Assembly (NCBI RefSeq): GCF_030733385.1
Contig: NZ_JASHJC010000004.1
Coordinates: 248,001-312,000, forward strand
Direction of reading: 5' to 3'
Source of the DNA: Roseovarius sp. MMSF_3359
GTDB taxonomy: Bacteria > Pseudomonadota > Alphaproteobacteria > Rhodobacterales > Rhodobacteraceae
Length of the DNA: 64,000 nt
The position numbers and the translations under genes are program-made. The notes under the pieces are model-generated. The model was not told where the DNA came from and searched no databases. It worked only from the letters and a program-made list of their open reading frames with translations. Position 1 is the stretch's first letter, and each line of letters begins with the position of its first letter. Below, in pieces: positions 46,615 to 54,668 of the stretch.

Positions 46615-46690
46615 ACTGCTCGATAGGTTTCTTGCCTGTATGAAACCTGCCTCAATAACTTAACGCCCGCTTCGTGCGGGCGTTTTTTTG
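46615..46690 (+). ncRNA. Candidate small RNA (about 75 nt) or terminated leader of bdhA
   Basis: Downstream of the TTGGAT/TATAAA promoter the predicted transcript contains a 7-bp hairpin AGGTTTC (46625-46631) with GAAACCT (46642-46648), loop TTGCCTGTAT, then an excellent intrinsic terminator: AACGCCCGC (46662-46670), loop TTCGT, GCGGGCGTT (46676-46684), and a T-run to 46689. No protein gene lies within it on the plus strand and no gene upstream needs this terminator, since the neighbouring gene points away. It could be an independent sRNA or an attenuated 5' leader of the bdhA transcript; no antiterminator pairing was found. Confidence 0.6.
46662..46689 (+). terminator. Strong intrinsic terminator
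   Basis: A 9-bp perfect stem with a UUCGU loop and a seven-base T-run, located 83 bases before bdhA. It ends the candidate sRNA. Confidence 0.85.
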
Positions 46691-46771
46691 TGCGCGGTTG
46701 TGATCGCGCTTCCCTGCACTTCGCAGATGCAGCATGATATGCAAGCCCCATATATCAAAGGAGAGCTGAAC

Positions 46772-47545
46772 ATGTCGCTATCAGGGAAAACCGCCGTCAT
46801 CACAGGATCGAATTCCGGCATTGGCCTCGGCGTCGCGATCGAGCTCGCGAAGGCGGGGGCAGATGTGGTGCTGAACTCCTTTACCGATTCGGACGAGGAC
46901 CACGCTTTGGCCGCGAAAATCGGGGCGGAGCATGGGGTTTCCGCGCGCTACATCAAGGCCGACATGTCCAAAGGCGACGAATGCCGGGCGCTGATCGAAA
47001 AGGCCGGGGCCTGCGATATCCTGGTGAACAACGCAGGTATTCAGCACGTGGCGGGGATTGATGCGTTTCCGGTCGAGAAGTGGGACGCAATCATAGCGAT
47101 CAATCTCAATTCATCCTTTCACACCACCGCCGCCGCCTTGCCGATGATGCGCAAGGCCGGGTGGGGCAGGGTCGTGAATATCGCCTCGGCGCATGGATTG
47201 ACGGCGAGCCCCTACAAATCGGCCTATGTGGCGGCCAAGCACGGGGTTGTTGGCCTGACCAAGGTGACGGCGTTGGAGACGGCGGAGGAACCCATTACCG
47301 CCAATGCGATCTGCCCGGGCTATGTGCTGACCCCGCTGGTCGAAGCGCAAATCCCCGATACGATGAAGGAATACGGCATGGACCGCGAAACCGTGCTGCG
47401 CGAGGTGATGCTGACGCGCCAGCCCAGCCGGGAGATGGCGACAGTGGATCAGATCGGCGGCACGGCGGTGTTCCTTTGCTCGGACGCGGCGACCCAGATC
47501 ACCGGCACGACGATCAGTGTCGATGGCGGGTGGACGGCGCTCTGA
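46772..47545 (+). CDS. bdhA: 3-hydroxybutyrate dehydrogenase
   Basis: NAD-dependent SDR enzyme interconverting (R)-3-hydroxybutyrate and acetoacetate in polyhydroxybutyrate turnover. The 257 residues include TGSNSGIGLGVA, NNAGIQHV, catalytic Ser139 (NIASAHGL), Tyr152 and Lys156 (YVAAKHG), with the BDH-specific QHVAGIDAFP and C-terminal TTISVDGGWTAL. ATG at 46772 follows AAGGAGAG. It is followed by a patatin-like hydrolase gene after 92 bases that hold a G/C hairpin. Confidence 0.93.
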   Translation: MSLSGKTAVITGSNSGIGLGVAIELAKAGADVVLNSFTDSDEDHALAAKIGAEHGVSARYIKADMSKGDECRALIEKAGACDILVNNAGIQHVAGIDAFPVEKWDAIIAINLNSSFHTTAAALPMMRKAGWGRVVNIASAHGLTASPYKSAYVAAKHGVVGLTKVTALETAEEPITANAICPGYVLTPLVEAQIPDTMKEYGMDRETVLREVMLTRQPSREMATVDQIGGTAVFLCSDAATQITGTTISVDGGWTAL

Positions 47546-47576
47546 ACGGTTTCGAATTGCTGTCGCAATCCGACCG

Positions 47577-47640
47577 ACGGGGGGGCGCTGCCCCCGCACC
47601 CCCGACAGTATTTCTGGCAAGATGAAAAGGCGACGGAATG
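47577..47640 (+). other. GC hairpin and A-rich tail element between bdhA and patatin gene
   Basis: GGGGGC (47581-47586), loop GCT, GCCCCC (47590-47595), then CACCCCCGACAGTATTTCTG and GGCAAGATGAAAAGG. I recall very similar strings in many Rhodobacteraceae intergenic regions. It may act as a weak terminator for bdhA or supply the ribosome site region of the next gene. Confidence 0.45.
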
Positions 47641-48660
47641 GCTCAGGTAAAGCGGATCAATCTGGCGCTGCAGGGTGGCGGCGCGCATGGAGCGTTCACC
47701 TGGGGTGTGCTTGATCGGCTGCTGGAAGATGAGCGGCTTGAGGTGGCGGGTATTTCTGGCACGTCGGCAGGGGCGCTCAACGGGGCAGCCTTCAAGGCAG
47801 GGTGGCTCATGGGCGGGCGCGAGGGTGCCCGCGAGAACCTCGACTGGCTTTGGGGGCGGATCGGCGCGGTGCAGGACATGCGGATGCCGGTCTGGATGGC
47901 CGGGTTCCTGCCCGCCCCCGGTGTTTTCAGCGATGCGTTACAGCATTCCTGGCCTTTTGCCGTCGCGGATACGATGTCGCGGGTGGTGTCGCCCTATGCC
48001 TATGGGCCGTTCTATTCGAACCCGCTGCGGAAGGTCGCCGAGCAGTTTGAATATGACAAGGTCTGTGCCGAGAGCGGTCCGGCCTTTTTCGTGGGCGCCA
48101 CCAATGTGCATAGCGGCAAGATCCGGATTTTTTCGGGCGATGAGATCAGCACCGACAGTCTTCTGGCATCGGCCTGCCTGCCGACGTTGTTCCAGGCCGT
48201 TGAGATCAATGGCGCGCATTACTGGGATGGCGGGTATTCCGGCAACCCGGCGCTCTTTCCGCTTTTTACGAAGAACCTGCCCGACGACATCGTGATCGTG
48301 AACATCAACCCGCTGGACCGTGCGGAGGTGCCTAAGGCGCCGCATGAGATCCAGAATCGGATCAACGAGATCAGTTTCAATTCATCGCTTTTGCGGGAGT
48401 TGCGGGCGATTAATTTCGTCCAGAGGCTGATCGCCGACGGGGCGGTCACCGAGGGGGCAATGAAAAACGTGCTGGTCCACATGATCGCCGATGATGACCT
48501 GATGCGGGAATTGTCGGTAGCGACGAAACTTCTGCCCAATCCCTACCTGCTGGGTCGGTTGAAGGAGGCAGGCCGTGCGGCGGCGGACCGGTTCCTTGCG
48601 GATCACTTCGACGATCTGAACGTGGCGAGCACGACCGACCTTGAAGCGATGTTCGGTTAG
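47638..48660 (+). CDS. Patatin-like phospholipase family protein
   Basis: A 340-residue serine hydrolase: oxyanion-hole motif LQGGGAHGAF (residues 11-20), nucleophile Ser43 in GISGTSAG, and catalytic Asp197 in WDGGYSG, the Ser-Asp dyad of patatins. No signal peptide, so cytoplasmic. Adjacency to bdhA suggests a role in polyhydroxybutyrate or lipid turnover, which is only an inference. ATG at 47638. Confidence 0.9.
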   Translation: MAQVKRINLALQGGGAHGAFTWGVLDRLLEDERLEVAGISGTSAGALNGAAFKAGWLMGGREGARENLDWLWGRIGAVQDMRMPVWMAGFLPAPGVFSDALQHSWPFAVADTMSRVVSPYAYGPFYSNPLRKVAEQFEYDKVCAESGPAFFVGATNVHSGKIRIFSGDEISTDSLLASACLPTLFQAVEINGAHYWDGGYSGNPALFPLFTKNLPDDIVIVNINPLDRAEVPKAPHEIQNRINEISFNSSLLRELRAINFVQRLIADGAVTEGAMKNVLVHMIADDDLMRELSVATKLLPNPYLLGRLKEAGRAAADRFLADHFDDLNVASTTDLEAMFG

Positions 48661-48733
48661 CGCCTGGCCCCGGATTTCTGCGCCATCGGGCGCGGCAGAT
48701 CATCGATGGCGCCAAAGCGGGCGGTGAGAGGCG

Positions 48734-49426
48734 TCAGGCCTGACCGCCGAGACCGTTGCCATTGCCGTTTTGCCCCGGATAGACGAGCCCTGCCGAGATG
48801 ACCAGCTTGGCGGCTTCTTCGATGCTCATCTCAAGCTCGATCACGTCTTCTTTCGGCACGAAAAGCAGGAAACCCGAGGTGGGGTTGGGCGTGGTCGGCA
48901 GGAAGATACTGAGCATCTCATTGGCGGTCTCGGGGTGGTTTGCCACCTCGCCCTTGGCGGTGGTCGAGATGAAGCCGATGGCCCATATGCCCTTGCGCGG
49001 ATACTGGATCAGGCAGGCTTTCTCGAAGCTGCGTTCGGATTGGGCGAAAACTGTCTCGGAGATCTGCTTGATGCCGGAATAGACCGTGCGCACCACCGGC
49101 ATGCGTTCGACAAGCGATTCCGCATAAGCAATGAGCGACCGTCCGATTAACCCCTTCGCGATCCAGCCCACGAAAATCGTGAAGATCAGGAAGATGATGA
49201 CGCCCACGCCGCGCAGGTTGATGCCGATGTACTTCTCGGGGTTGAAATTATAAGGCACCAGCGGCAGCACGAAGCCATCGACCCAACCCACAACCGACCA
49301 CATCAGCCAGATCGTGAGACCCACCGGCGCGATCACGACAAGCCCGGTCAGGAAACTGGCGCGCAAACCTCCGAAGAGGCGTGGTTTCTTGGGCTGTGGC
49401 GGTTCTTCGTCGAAGGGCGTGTTCAT
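48734..49426 (-). CDS. DUF502 membrane protein
   Basis: A 230-residue protein with two membrane helices (FLTGLVVIAPVGLTIWLMWS and GVGVIIFLIFTIFVGWIAKG), the family motif VVRTVYSGIKQISETVFAQS, and a cytoplasmic C-terminal domain (VANHPETANEMLSIFLPTTP and PTSGFLLFVPKEDVIELEMS). DUF502 proteins are widespread; function is not established. ATG at 49426 (MNTPFDEEPPQP) is preferred over the frame open from 49486. Confidence 0.85.
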   Translation of the reverse strand: MNTPFDEEPPQPKKPRLFGGLRASFLTGLVVIAPVGLTIWLMWSVVGWVDGFVLPLVPYNFNPEKYIGINLRGVGVIIFLIFTIFVGWIAKGLIGRSLIAYAESLVERMPVVRTVYSGIKQISETVFAQSERSFEKACLIQYPRKGIWAIGFISTTAKGEVANHPETANEMLSIFLPTTPNPTSGFLLFVPKEDVIELEMSIEEAAKLVISAGLVYPGQNGNGNGLGGQA

Positions 49427-49550
49427 CAGGTGCAGACTATTGGATCGCGACAGCGAACATGTAAGCAGAAAACTGCTGACCCACAATGGGGGTCCACCGG
49501 AGATTTCTTACGGATTTCGATGGTTTGGTCGAAATTTCAACCATGCGTTG

Positions 49551-50459
49551 TCAGGTGTCCACCAATTCGGCAGCGATGGCCGCGGCAAGGCGCGCATTAT
49601 TGAGGACCAGCGCGATGTTGGCCTCCAGCGTTTGGCCATCGGTCAATTCGAAAAGGCGTCGCAGAAGATAAGGCGTGACGGCCTTGCCGGTGATTTTCTG
49701 CGCCTCCGCCTCTTCGGTGGCCTGCGCGATGAGGGGGGCAAGCCGGTCGGCGGGGATTTCGGAAGCGGTGGGGATGGGGTTGGCGATTAGTTGACCACCG
49801 GGCAGGCCGAGCTGCGCGCGCAAGCGGTGGGCGGCGGCGATCCCGGCGGGGTCATCCATGCGTAATGGGGCGGGCAAGGAGGAGCTGGCAGACCAGAACG
49901 CGGGCAACATGTCCTGACCCACCGCGATGACAGGTACACCGAGGGTTTCCAGCACTTCGAGGGTTTTCGGCAGGTCGAGGATGGCCTTGGCCCCGGCACA
50001 GACCACGGTCACCGGTGTCTGCGCCAATTCCTGCAGGTCCGCGGAGATGTCATAGCTTTCCTCCGCGCCGCGATGCACGCCACCGATGCCGCCGGTTGCA
50101 AAAACGTCGATCCCCGCAAGGTGGGCTGCGATCATCGTGGCCGCAACGGTCGTGGACCCGGTCTGACCCCGCGCCATGCAAACGGCCAGATCCGCACGGC
50201 TGAGCTTGGCCACATCCTGCGCCTGCGCCAATTGGGAGAGCTGCGCGTCGGTCAGCCCGACATGCAGACGCCCGTCGAGCACCGCGATTGTAGCGGGTGT
50301 CGCGCCCGCGTCGCGCACGGCAGCCTCGACCTGCCGGGCCGTCTCCAGGTTTTGGGGGAAGGGCATCCCATGGGTGATGATCGTGCTTTCGAGGGCCACA
50401 ACAGGCGTATTGCGGTCGAGCGCGTGGCGGACATCGGGCGAGTAGATCAGAAATTCCAT
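49551..50459 (-). CDS. psuG: Pseudouridine-5'-phosphate glycosidase
   Basis: Cleaves pseudouridine 5'-phosphate to uracil and ribose 5-phosphate. A 302-residue protein of the PsuG/IndA family: PVVALESTIITHGMPFPQNL, TVAATMIAAHLAGIDVFATG, GIGGVHRGAEESYDISADLQ, PLRMDDPAGIAAAHRLRAQL and NPIPTASEIP. The pseudouridine kinase that usually pairs with it is not adjacent. ATG at 50459; an ATG four codons upstream (50471) is equally possible. Confidence 0.93.
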   Translation of the reverse strand: MEFLIYSPDVRHALDRNTPVVALESTIITHGMPFPQNLETARQVEAAVRDAGATPATIAVLDGRLHVGLTDAQLSQLAQAQDVAKLSRADLAVCMARGQTGSTTVAATMIAAHLAGIDVFATGGIGGVHRGAEESYDISADLQELAQTPVTVVCAGAKAILDLPKTLEVLETLGVPVIAVGQDMLPAFWSASSSLPAPLRMDDPAGIAAAHRLRAQLGLPGGQLIANPIPTASEIPADRLAPLIAQATEEAEAQKITGKAVTPYLLRRLFELTDGQTLEANIALVLNNARLAAAIAAELVDT

Positions 50460-50813
50460 GAGCGGGATCATGAACCGATGCGGTCGGTTTCGCAATCGGC
50501 AGAGCGCAGGGCTGGCCGCCGGATCGTGCATATGACCCCGAAAACGCCCCGGCGTGTTTCGTTTGTAACAAGGCGATGACAAGGGGCCATGGAACAGATC
50601 GTCTAACCCGTTGAATTCAAGTCATTCACCCGTCGATCCAACGTCGGGTCCGGTTGCAACAATTGAAACGCAAAGCGCGTCGCACAGAAATGAAACTGCA
50701 ACCTTGGCGCCTCAAATACGGCACACCGCCGGGCTGGACGGAATTGAGACGGCTGGTTCGGCGGGCATGTTCTTAAATTGGTGTGAGCACCTAGCGTACA
50801 GGAACCATATAGT
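50460..50813. other. Intergenic region psuG to homocysteine methyltransferase
   Basis: No gene, riboswitch or repeat was recognised. Short frames here (for example a 79-codon plus-strand one at 50611-50850) lack ribosome sites and family resemblance. It must contain the divergent promoters. Confidence 0.4.
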
Positions 50814-51779
50814 ATGGCACATTTTACGAATTCGAATATCACCGCATTGATGGCAACCGACCGTCCATTCCTGACCGATGGCGGGCTTGAGACAACCCTT
50901 GTTTTCCTCGAAGGGATGGATCTGCCTGCCTTTGCATCCTTTCCGCTTCTTGGTGACGAAGACGGCCGCGCGGCCCTCAAGACCTATTTCGGGAAATTCC
51001 TGCAACTGGCCAAGGACAACGAGACGGGTTTCGTTCTCGACACGCCGACATGGCGCGCAAGCCATGGCTGGGCGGCCGATACGGGCCACACCCCACAGGA
51101 CATCGATCGCCTCAACATCAGGGCGGTGGATTTTGCCCGCGATATCGCGTCGGACTGGATGGCGCAGGGCGTGCCGGTGGTGATCAACGGTGTCGTCGGC
51201 CCCGCCGGTGACGGGTATGTGCCGGACAATGCCATGACGATCACCGAGGCGCGGGATTACCACGCGCGGCAGATTGCCTGCTTTGCGTCTGCCGGGGCAG
51301 ATATGGTGTCGGCGGTTACCATCAACTATGTTGAAGAGGCGATCGGGATCACCCGCGCTGCGATGGCCGCGGAATTGCCGGTGGTCGTGTCTTTCACGGT
51401 CGAGACCGATGGCAAGCTGCCTACCGGGCAAAGCGTTGGCGATGCCATCGCCGAGGTGGATGCCGCAACCGACGGCGCGCCGATCTACTACATGATCAAC
51501 TGTGCCCATCCGGATCATTTTGCGGATATCCTTGAGGGGGCCGCATGGACTTCCCGCCTTGGTGGGCTGCGCTGCAATGCCAGCCGAATGAGCCATGAGG
51601 AACTCGACAATTCAGACGAGCTTGACGATGGCGATCCGCAGGAATTCGGGCAGTTGCATGCCGCGATGCTGCAGGGTTTGACCGACATCAGGGTTCTTGG
51701 GGGTTGCTGCGGGACAGATCACCGCCATGTGGGTGCCGTGGGCAAATGTTGCGTCGAGGGTCAAGCCCATGCCGCTTGA
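50814..51779 (+). CDS. Homocysteine S-methyltransferase family protein
   Basis: A 321-residue zinc-dependent methyltransferase of the MmuM/BHMT type: DGGLETTLVFLEG, PAGDGYVPDN-type loop, NCAHPDHFADIL with the first Cys ligand, and GGCCGTDHRHV with the paired Cys ligands. It would methylate homocysteine from betaine, S-methylmethionine or a similar donor. ATG at 50814 has a weak upstream AGGA. A GNAT gene follows after 10 bases. Confidence 0.88.
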   Translation: MAHFTNSNITALMATDRPFLTDGGLETTLVFLEGMDLPAFASFPLLGDEDGRAALKTYFGKFLQLAKDNETGFVLDTPTWRASHGWAADTGHTPQDIDRLNIRAVDFARDIASDWMAQGVPVVINGVVGPAGDGYVPDNAMTITEARDYHARQIACFASAGADMVSAVTINYVEEAIGITRAAMAAELPVVVSFTVETDGKLPTGQSVGDAIAEVDAATDGAPIYYMINCAHPDHFADILEGAAWTSRLGGLRCNASRMSHEELDNSDELDDGDPQEFGQLHAAMLQGLTDIRVLGGCCGTDHRHVGAVGKCCVEGQAHAA

Positions 51780-51789
51780 GGGAGTTGAG

Positions 51790-52368
51790 ATGCAAAACGT
51801 GTTGCTGCGTCCGGCCACGATCGAGGATGCGCCGGTTTTCCGCCGCGTCTTCGAGCTGGCCGGCGAGGGGCTTGCACAATGGGTCTGGCAACAGTCGGCG
51901 ACCGAAGAGATGGATGCCGCCGCCATTGGTTTGCAACGCTGCGAAAAGAAACTGGCCGATGCGCCGCCCGGTACCGCGATCGTGGCCGAGGTCGATGGGC
52001 AGGTTGCCGGTGGTGTCATCACCTATGATATCGGTGACACCCCGGAAGAGATCGAGGACGACACACCGGGGGTTTTCGTGCCGTTGATCGAGTTGGAAAA
52101 CCGCGCGCTGCGTACCCATTACGTCAATGCCCTGGCTGTCTTTCCCGCGTTTCAGGGCAGGGGGGTCGGTCGCAAGCTCCTTCGCGCGGCAGAAGCCAAT
52201 GCGTTGGAAAACGGCATGAGCCTGATTGCGGAAGATGCCAACGCCAATGCCATCGGCCTCTATCAAAGCGAGGGTTATGTCGAAACCGCGCGGCTCCCGG
52301 TGGTCGAAGGGGCGGGGTGGACTTCGCCGGGTCAGAACTGGATCCTGATGATCCGTCCGCCGGCATAG
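51790..52368 (+). CDS. GNAT-family N-acetyltransferase
   Basis: A 192-residue acetyltransferase: N-terminal [20 protein letters not shown], the acetyl-CoA loop [20 protein letters not shown] (Q/R-x-x-G-x-G), and [20 protein letters not shown]. Substrate unknown. ATG at 51790 follows GAGGGAG; the frame from 51697 overlaps the previous gene. Probably co-transcribed with the homocysteine methyltransferase gene. Confidence 0.88.
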   Translation: MQNVLLRPATIEDAPVFRRVFELAGEGLAQWVWQQSATEEMDAAAIGLQRCEKKLADAPPGTAIVAEVDGQVAGGVITYDIGDTPEEIEDDTPGVFVPLIELENRALRTHYVNALAVFPAFQGRGVGRKLLRAAEANALENGMSLIAEDANANAIGLYQSEGYVETARLPVVEGAGWTSPGQNWILMIRPPA

Positions 52369-52398
52369 GGCGGGGGCGCCGAATTAGCCCTTGCCATG

Positions 52399-52422
52399 GG
52401 GCGCATTCTCCAGTATGCGCCC
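52399..52422 (+). promoter_or_regulatory. Hairpin in the rpsB leader region
   Basis: An 8-bp perfect stem GGGCGCAT/ATGCGCCC (52399-52406 with 52415-52422) lies 31 bases after the GNAT stop and 120 bases before rpsB. It lacks a T-run, so it could be an S2 autoregulatory leader element or a weak terminator of the preceding gene. Confidence 0.4.
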
Positions 52423-52541
52423 GATCATTGAAATCCGCAGGTACGGGCGGGCCCGTGGGGGAGACATCCCCATATGTCCACCGGTTGAGGCAATTGGCCT
52501 CTCTCCCCGTGCCGAGGCGAAAACCGGAAAAGGAAAACGAC

Positions 52542-53354
52542 ATGGCTCTTCCAGAGTTCACCATGCGTCAGCTGCTTGAAGCGGGCGTTCACTTCGGCCA
52601 CCAGACGCAGCGTTGGAACCCCCGCATGGGCGAGTTCATCTATGGCGCGCGCAACGGCATCCACATCATGGACCTCACGCAGACCGTTCCCATGCTGGAC
52701 GCGGCGCTGAACGTCATCCGGGAAACCGTTGCCAAGAATGGCCGGGTTCTTTTTGTCGGGACCAAGCGTCAGGCGTCCGCGCCCGTGGCTGAGGCCGCCG
52801 AGAAATGCGCGCAATACTACATGAACCACCGCTGGCTGGGCGGCACGCTGACCAACTGGCAGACAGTGTCGAAATCGATCCAACGTCTGAAGCAGATCGA
52901 CGAAGCCCTGGAAGGCGGCGCCGACGGCCTGACCAAGAAAGAACGTCTGGGCATCGAGCGCGACCAGGAGAAGCTGCAGGCCTCGCTTGGCGGGATCCGC
53001 GAAATGGGCGGCGTGCCGGATCTTCTCTTTGTCATCGACGTCAAGAAAGAAGCCCTGGCCGTGGCCGAAGCCAACAAGCTGGGTATCCCGGTCGTGGCTG
53101 TGGTCGACACCAACTGCTCGCCCGACGGGATCGACTACATCATCCCCGGCAACGATGACGCGGCCCGTGCGATCTCGCTCTACTGCGATCTGGCGTCGCG
53201 CGCCGCGCTGGACGGCATGTCGGCCCAACTGGGCGCGGCTGGCGTTGACCTCGGTGCGATGGAAGAGGCCCCGGTAGAGGAAGTCGCCGCTGAGGCGCCC
53301 GCCGAAGAAGCCGCTGCTGAAGCGCCTGCCGAAGAAGCCGCCGCCGAAAGCTGA
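52542..53354 (+). CDS. rpsB: 30S ribosomal protein S2
   Basis: A 270-residue S2 with [40 protein letters not shown] and [20 protein letters not shown]. It has an acidic Ala/Glu-rich C-terminal tail with repeated PAEEAAAEA blocks from about residue 240, longer than in E. coli S2 but usual in Rhodobacterales. ATG at 52542 after AGGAAAA. tsf follows, the universal rpsB-tsf pair. Confidence 0.98.
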   Translation: MALPEFTMRQLLEAGVHFGHQTQRWNPRMGEFIYGARNGIHIMDLTQTVPMLDAALNVIRETVAKNGRVLFVGTKRQASAPVAEAAEKCAQYYMNHRWLGGTLTNWQTVSKSIQRLKQIDEALEGGADGLTKKERLGIERDQEKLQASLGGIREMGGVPDLLFVIDVKKEALAVAEANKLGIPVVAVVDTNCSPDGIDYIIPGNDDAARAISLYCDLASRAALDGMSAQLGAAGVDLGAMEEAPVEEVAAEAPAEEAAAEAPAEEAAAES

Positions 53355-53374
53355 GCCGCTTTACAAAACTGACA

Positions 53375-53399
53375 TGGGGGCAGGGTAGGCCCGCCCCCA
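53375..53399 (+). other. Hairpin between rpsB and tsf
   Basis: TGGGGGC (53375-53381) with GCCCCCA (53393-53399), loop AGGGTAGGCCC, no T-run. Possibly a partial terminator that sets relative rpsB and tsf expression. Confidence 0.5.
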
Positions 53400-53430
53400 G
53401 CGATGCACACGAATTTTGAGGAGAGCCAAG

Positions 53431-54303
53431 ATGGCGATCACTGCTGCAATGGTGAAAGAACTGCGCGATTCCACAGGCGCAGGCATGATGGACGCGAAAA
53501 AAGCGCTGACCGAAAACGACGGCGACATGGAAGCCGCCGTTGACTGGCTGCGCACCAAGGGTCTGGCGAAGGCGGCCAAGAAATCGGGTCGGACCGCGGC
53601 CGAAGGTCTGGTGGCTGTGGTGGTGGAAGGATCGAAAGGCGTTGCCATTGAGGTGAACTCAGAAACTGACTTCGTGGCCAAGAACTCCGAGTTCCAAGCT
53701 ATGGTTGGCGGTATTGCCAAAGTTGCTATGACGGCGAGCGACTACGAAGATCTTTTGGCTTCTGATATGGGCGGCAAGACTGTTCAGGAAGTCGTTACCG
53801 ACAAGATTGCCACCATTGGCGAAAACATGAACGTGCGCCGCATGGCCTCCATCGAAGGCGAAACCGTTGTCTCCTACGTGCACAATGCTGTTGTCGAAGG
53901 AATGGGCAAGATCGGCGTTCTGGTTGCGCTGAAAGGCGATGCCGGTTTCGGCAAGCAGGTCGCGATGCACATCGCCGCCACCAACCCGGCCGCGCTGAAC
54001 GAGGCCGAGCTGGACCCGGCGGTTGTCGAGAAGGAAAAACAGGTCCAGATCGACATCGCCCGCGAATCCGGCAAGCCCGAGCAGGTCATCGAAAAGATGA
54101 TCGTCGGCCGCATGAAGAAATTCATGTCCGAGGTCACGCTCCTCGGTCAGTCCTTCGTGATGAACCCCGACCTGACCGTCGAGGCCGCCGCCAAGGAAGC
54201 CGGTGCCGAGATCCTCGGTTTCGTCCGGCTTGAGGTTGGCGAAGGCATCGAAGTCGAAAAAGAAGACTTCGCCGCCGAGGTCGCAAAAGCTGTTCAGGGC
54301 TAA
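53431..54303 (+). CDS. tsf: Elongation factor Ts
   Basis: Nucleotide-exchange factor for EF-Tu. The 290 residues begin [20 protein letters not shown] with DAKKAL, and contain the EF-Tu-contacting [13 protein letters not shown] and a C-terminal dimerisation-like region. ATG at 53431 follows GAGGAGAG. Codon use is translation-optimised. A strong terminator follows. Confidence 0.98.
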   Translation: MAITAAMVKELRDSTGAGMMDAKKALTENDGDMEAAVDWLRTKGLAKAAKKSGRTAAEGLVAVVVEGSKGVAIEVNSETDFVAKNSEFQAMVGGIAKVAMTASDYEDLLASDMGGKTVQEVVTDKIATIGENMNVRRMASIEGETVVSYVHNAVVEGMGKIGVLVALKGDAGFGKQVAMHIAATNPAALNEAELDPAVVEKEKQVQIDIARESGKPEQVIEKMIVGRMKKFMSEVTLLGQSFVMNPDLTVEAAAKEAGAEILGFVRLEVGEGIEVEKEDFAAEVAKAVQG

Positions 54304-54325
54304 GCCTTCGAACCCGAAATAGTTG

Positions 54326-54353
54326 AGGGGCATCCAAGGTGATGCCCCTTTTT
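54326..54353 (+). terminator. Intrinsic terminator of rpsB-tsf
   Basis: Stem AGGGGCATC (54326-54334) with GATGCCCCT (54341-54349), loop CAAGGT, then a five-base T-run, 22 bases after the tsf stop. Confidence 0.9.
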
Positions 54354-54359
54354 CGTGGC

Positions 54360-54640
54360 GTCGCCAAATTTGTCGATTGCCCGCTTTGAGCCCAGTGCGG
54401 ACATCTCCATCCTGAGTCCAAAGCCGCGGGGTTGCCAGACCGCGGGATGGCGATCAACCGTCGTTGGACGCGTTTTATCTTCACCAAGCCCGAAGAACCT
54501 CAATTCGTTGTCGCGACCTCACCAAATCGCCAGCCCTTGCGGGCGGTCTGGCGATCGCGCGGCGGCCTGCGGCCTTGATTCCGCGCCGGGGGCGAAAGCC
54601 GAACGGCGGCAGTGTCCGCAAAGCGGACATGCCGCTCGAC
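54360..54640 (-). repeat. Dispersed intergenic repeat, copy 4
   Basis: In reverse complement this region matches 38945-39237: the GCGGAATCAAGGCCGCAGG block, the hairpin TCGCCAG/CTGGCGA, GATAAAACGCGTCC, ACGACGGTTGATCGCCATCC, CGCGGTCTGGC and, beyond, ATGTCCGCACTGGGCTC. A second inverted pair, GTCCGC/GCGGAC at 54616-54628, caps one end. Small ORFs here (for example 54300-54503) are produced by the repeat. Confidence 0.8.
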
Positions 54641-54668
54641 AAGTGCGGCTCACCAGATTGCTTACGTA

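Noticed and set aside
50611-50850. 79-codon plus-strand frame before the homocysteine methyltransferase gene
   Set aside because: No ribosome site, low-complexity sequence, and it overlaps the true start of the next gene.
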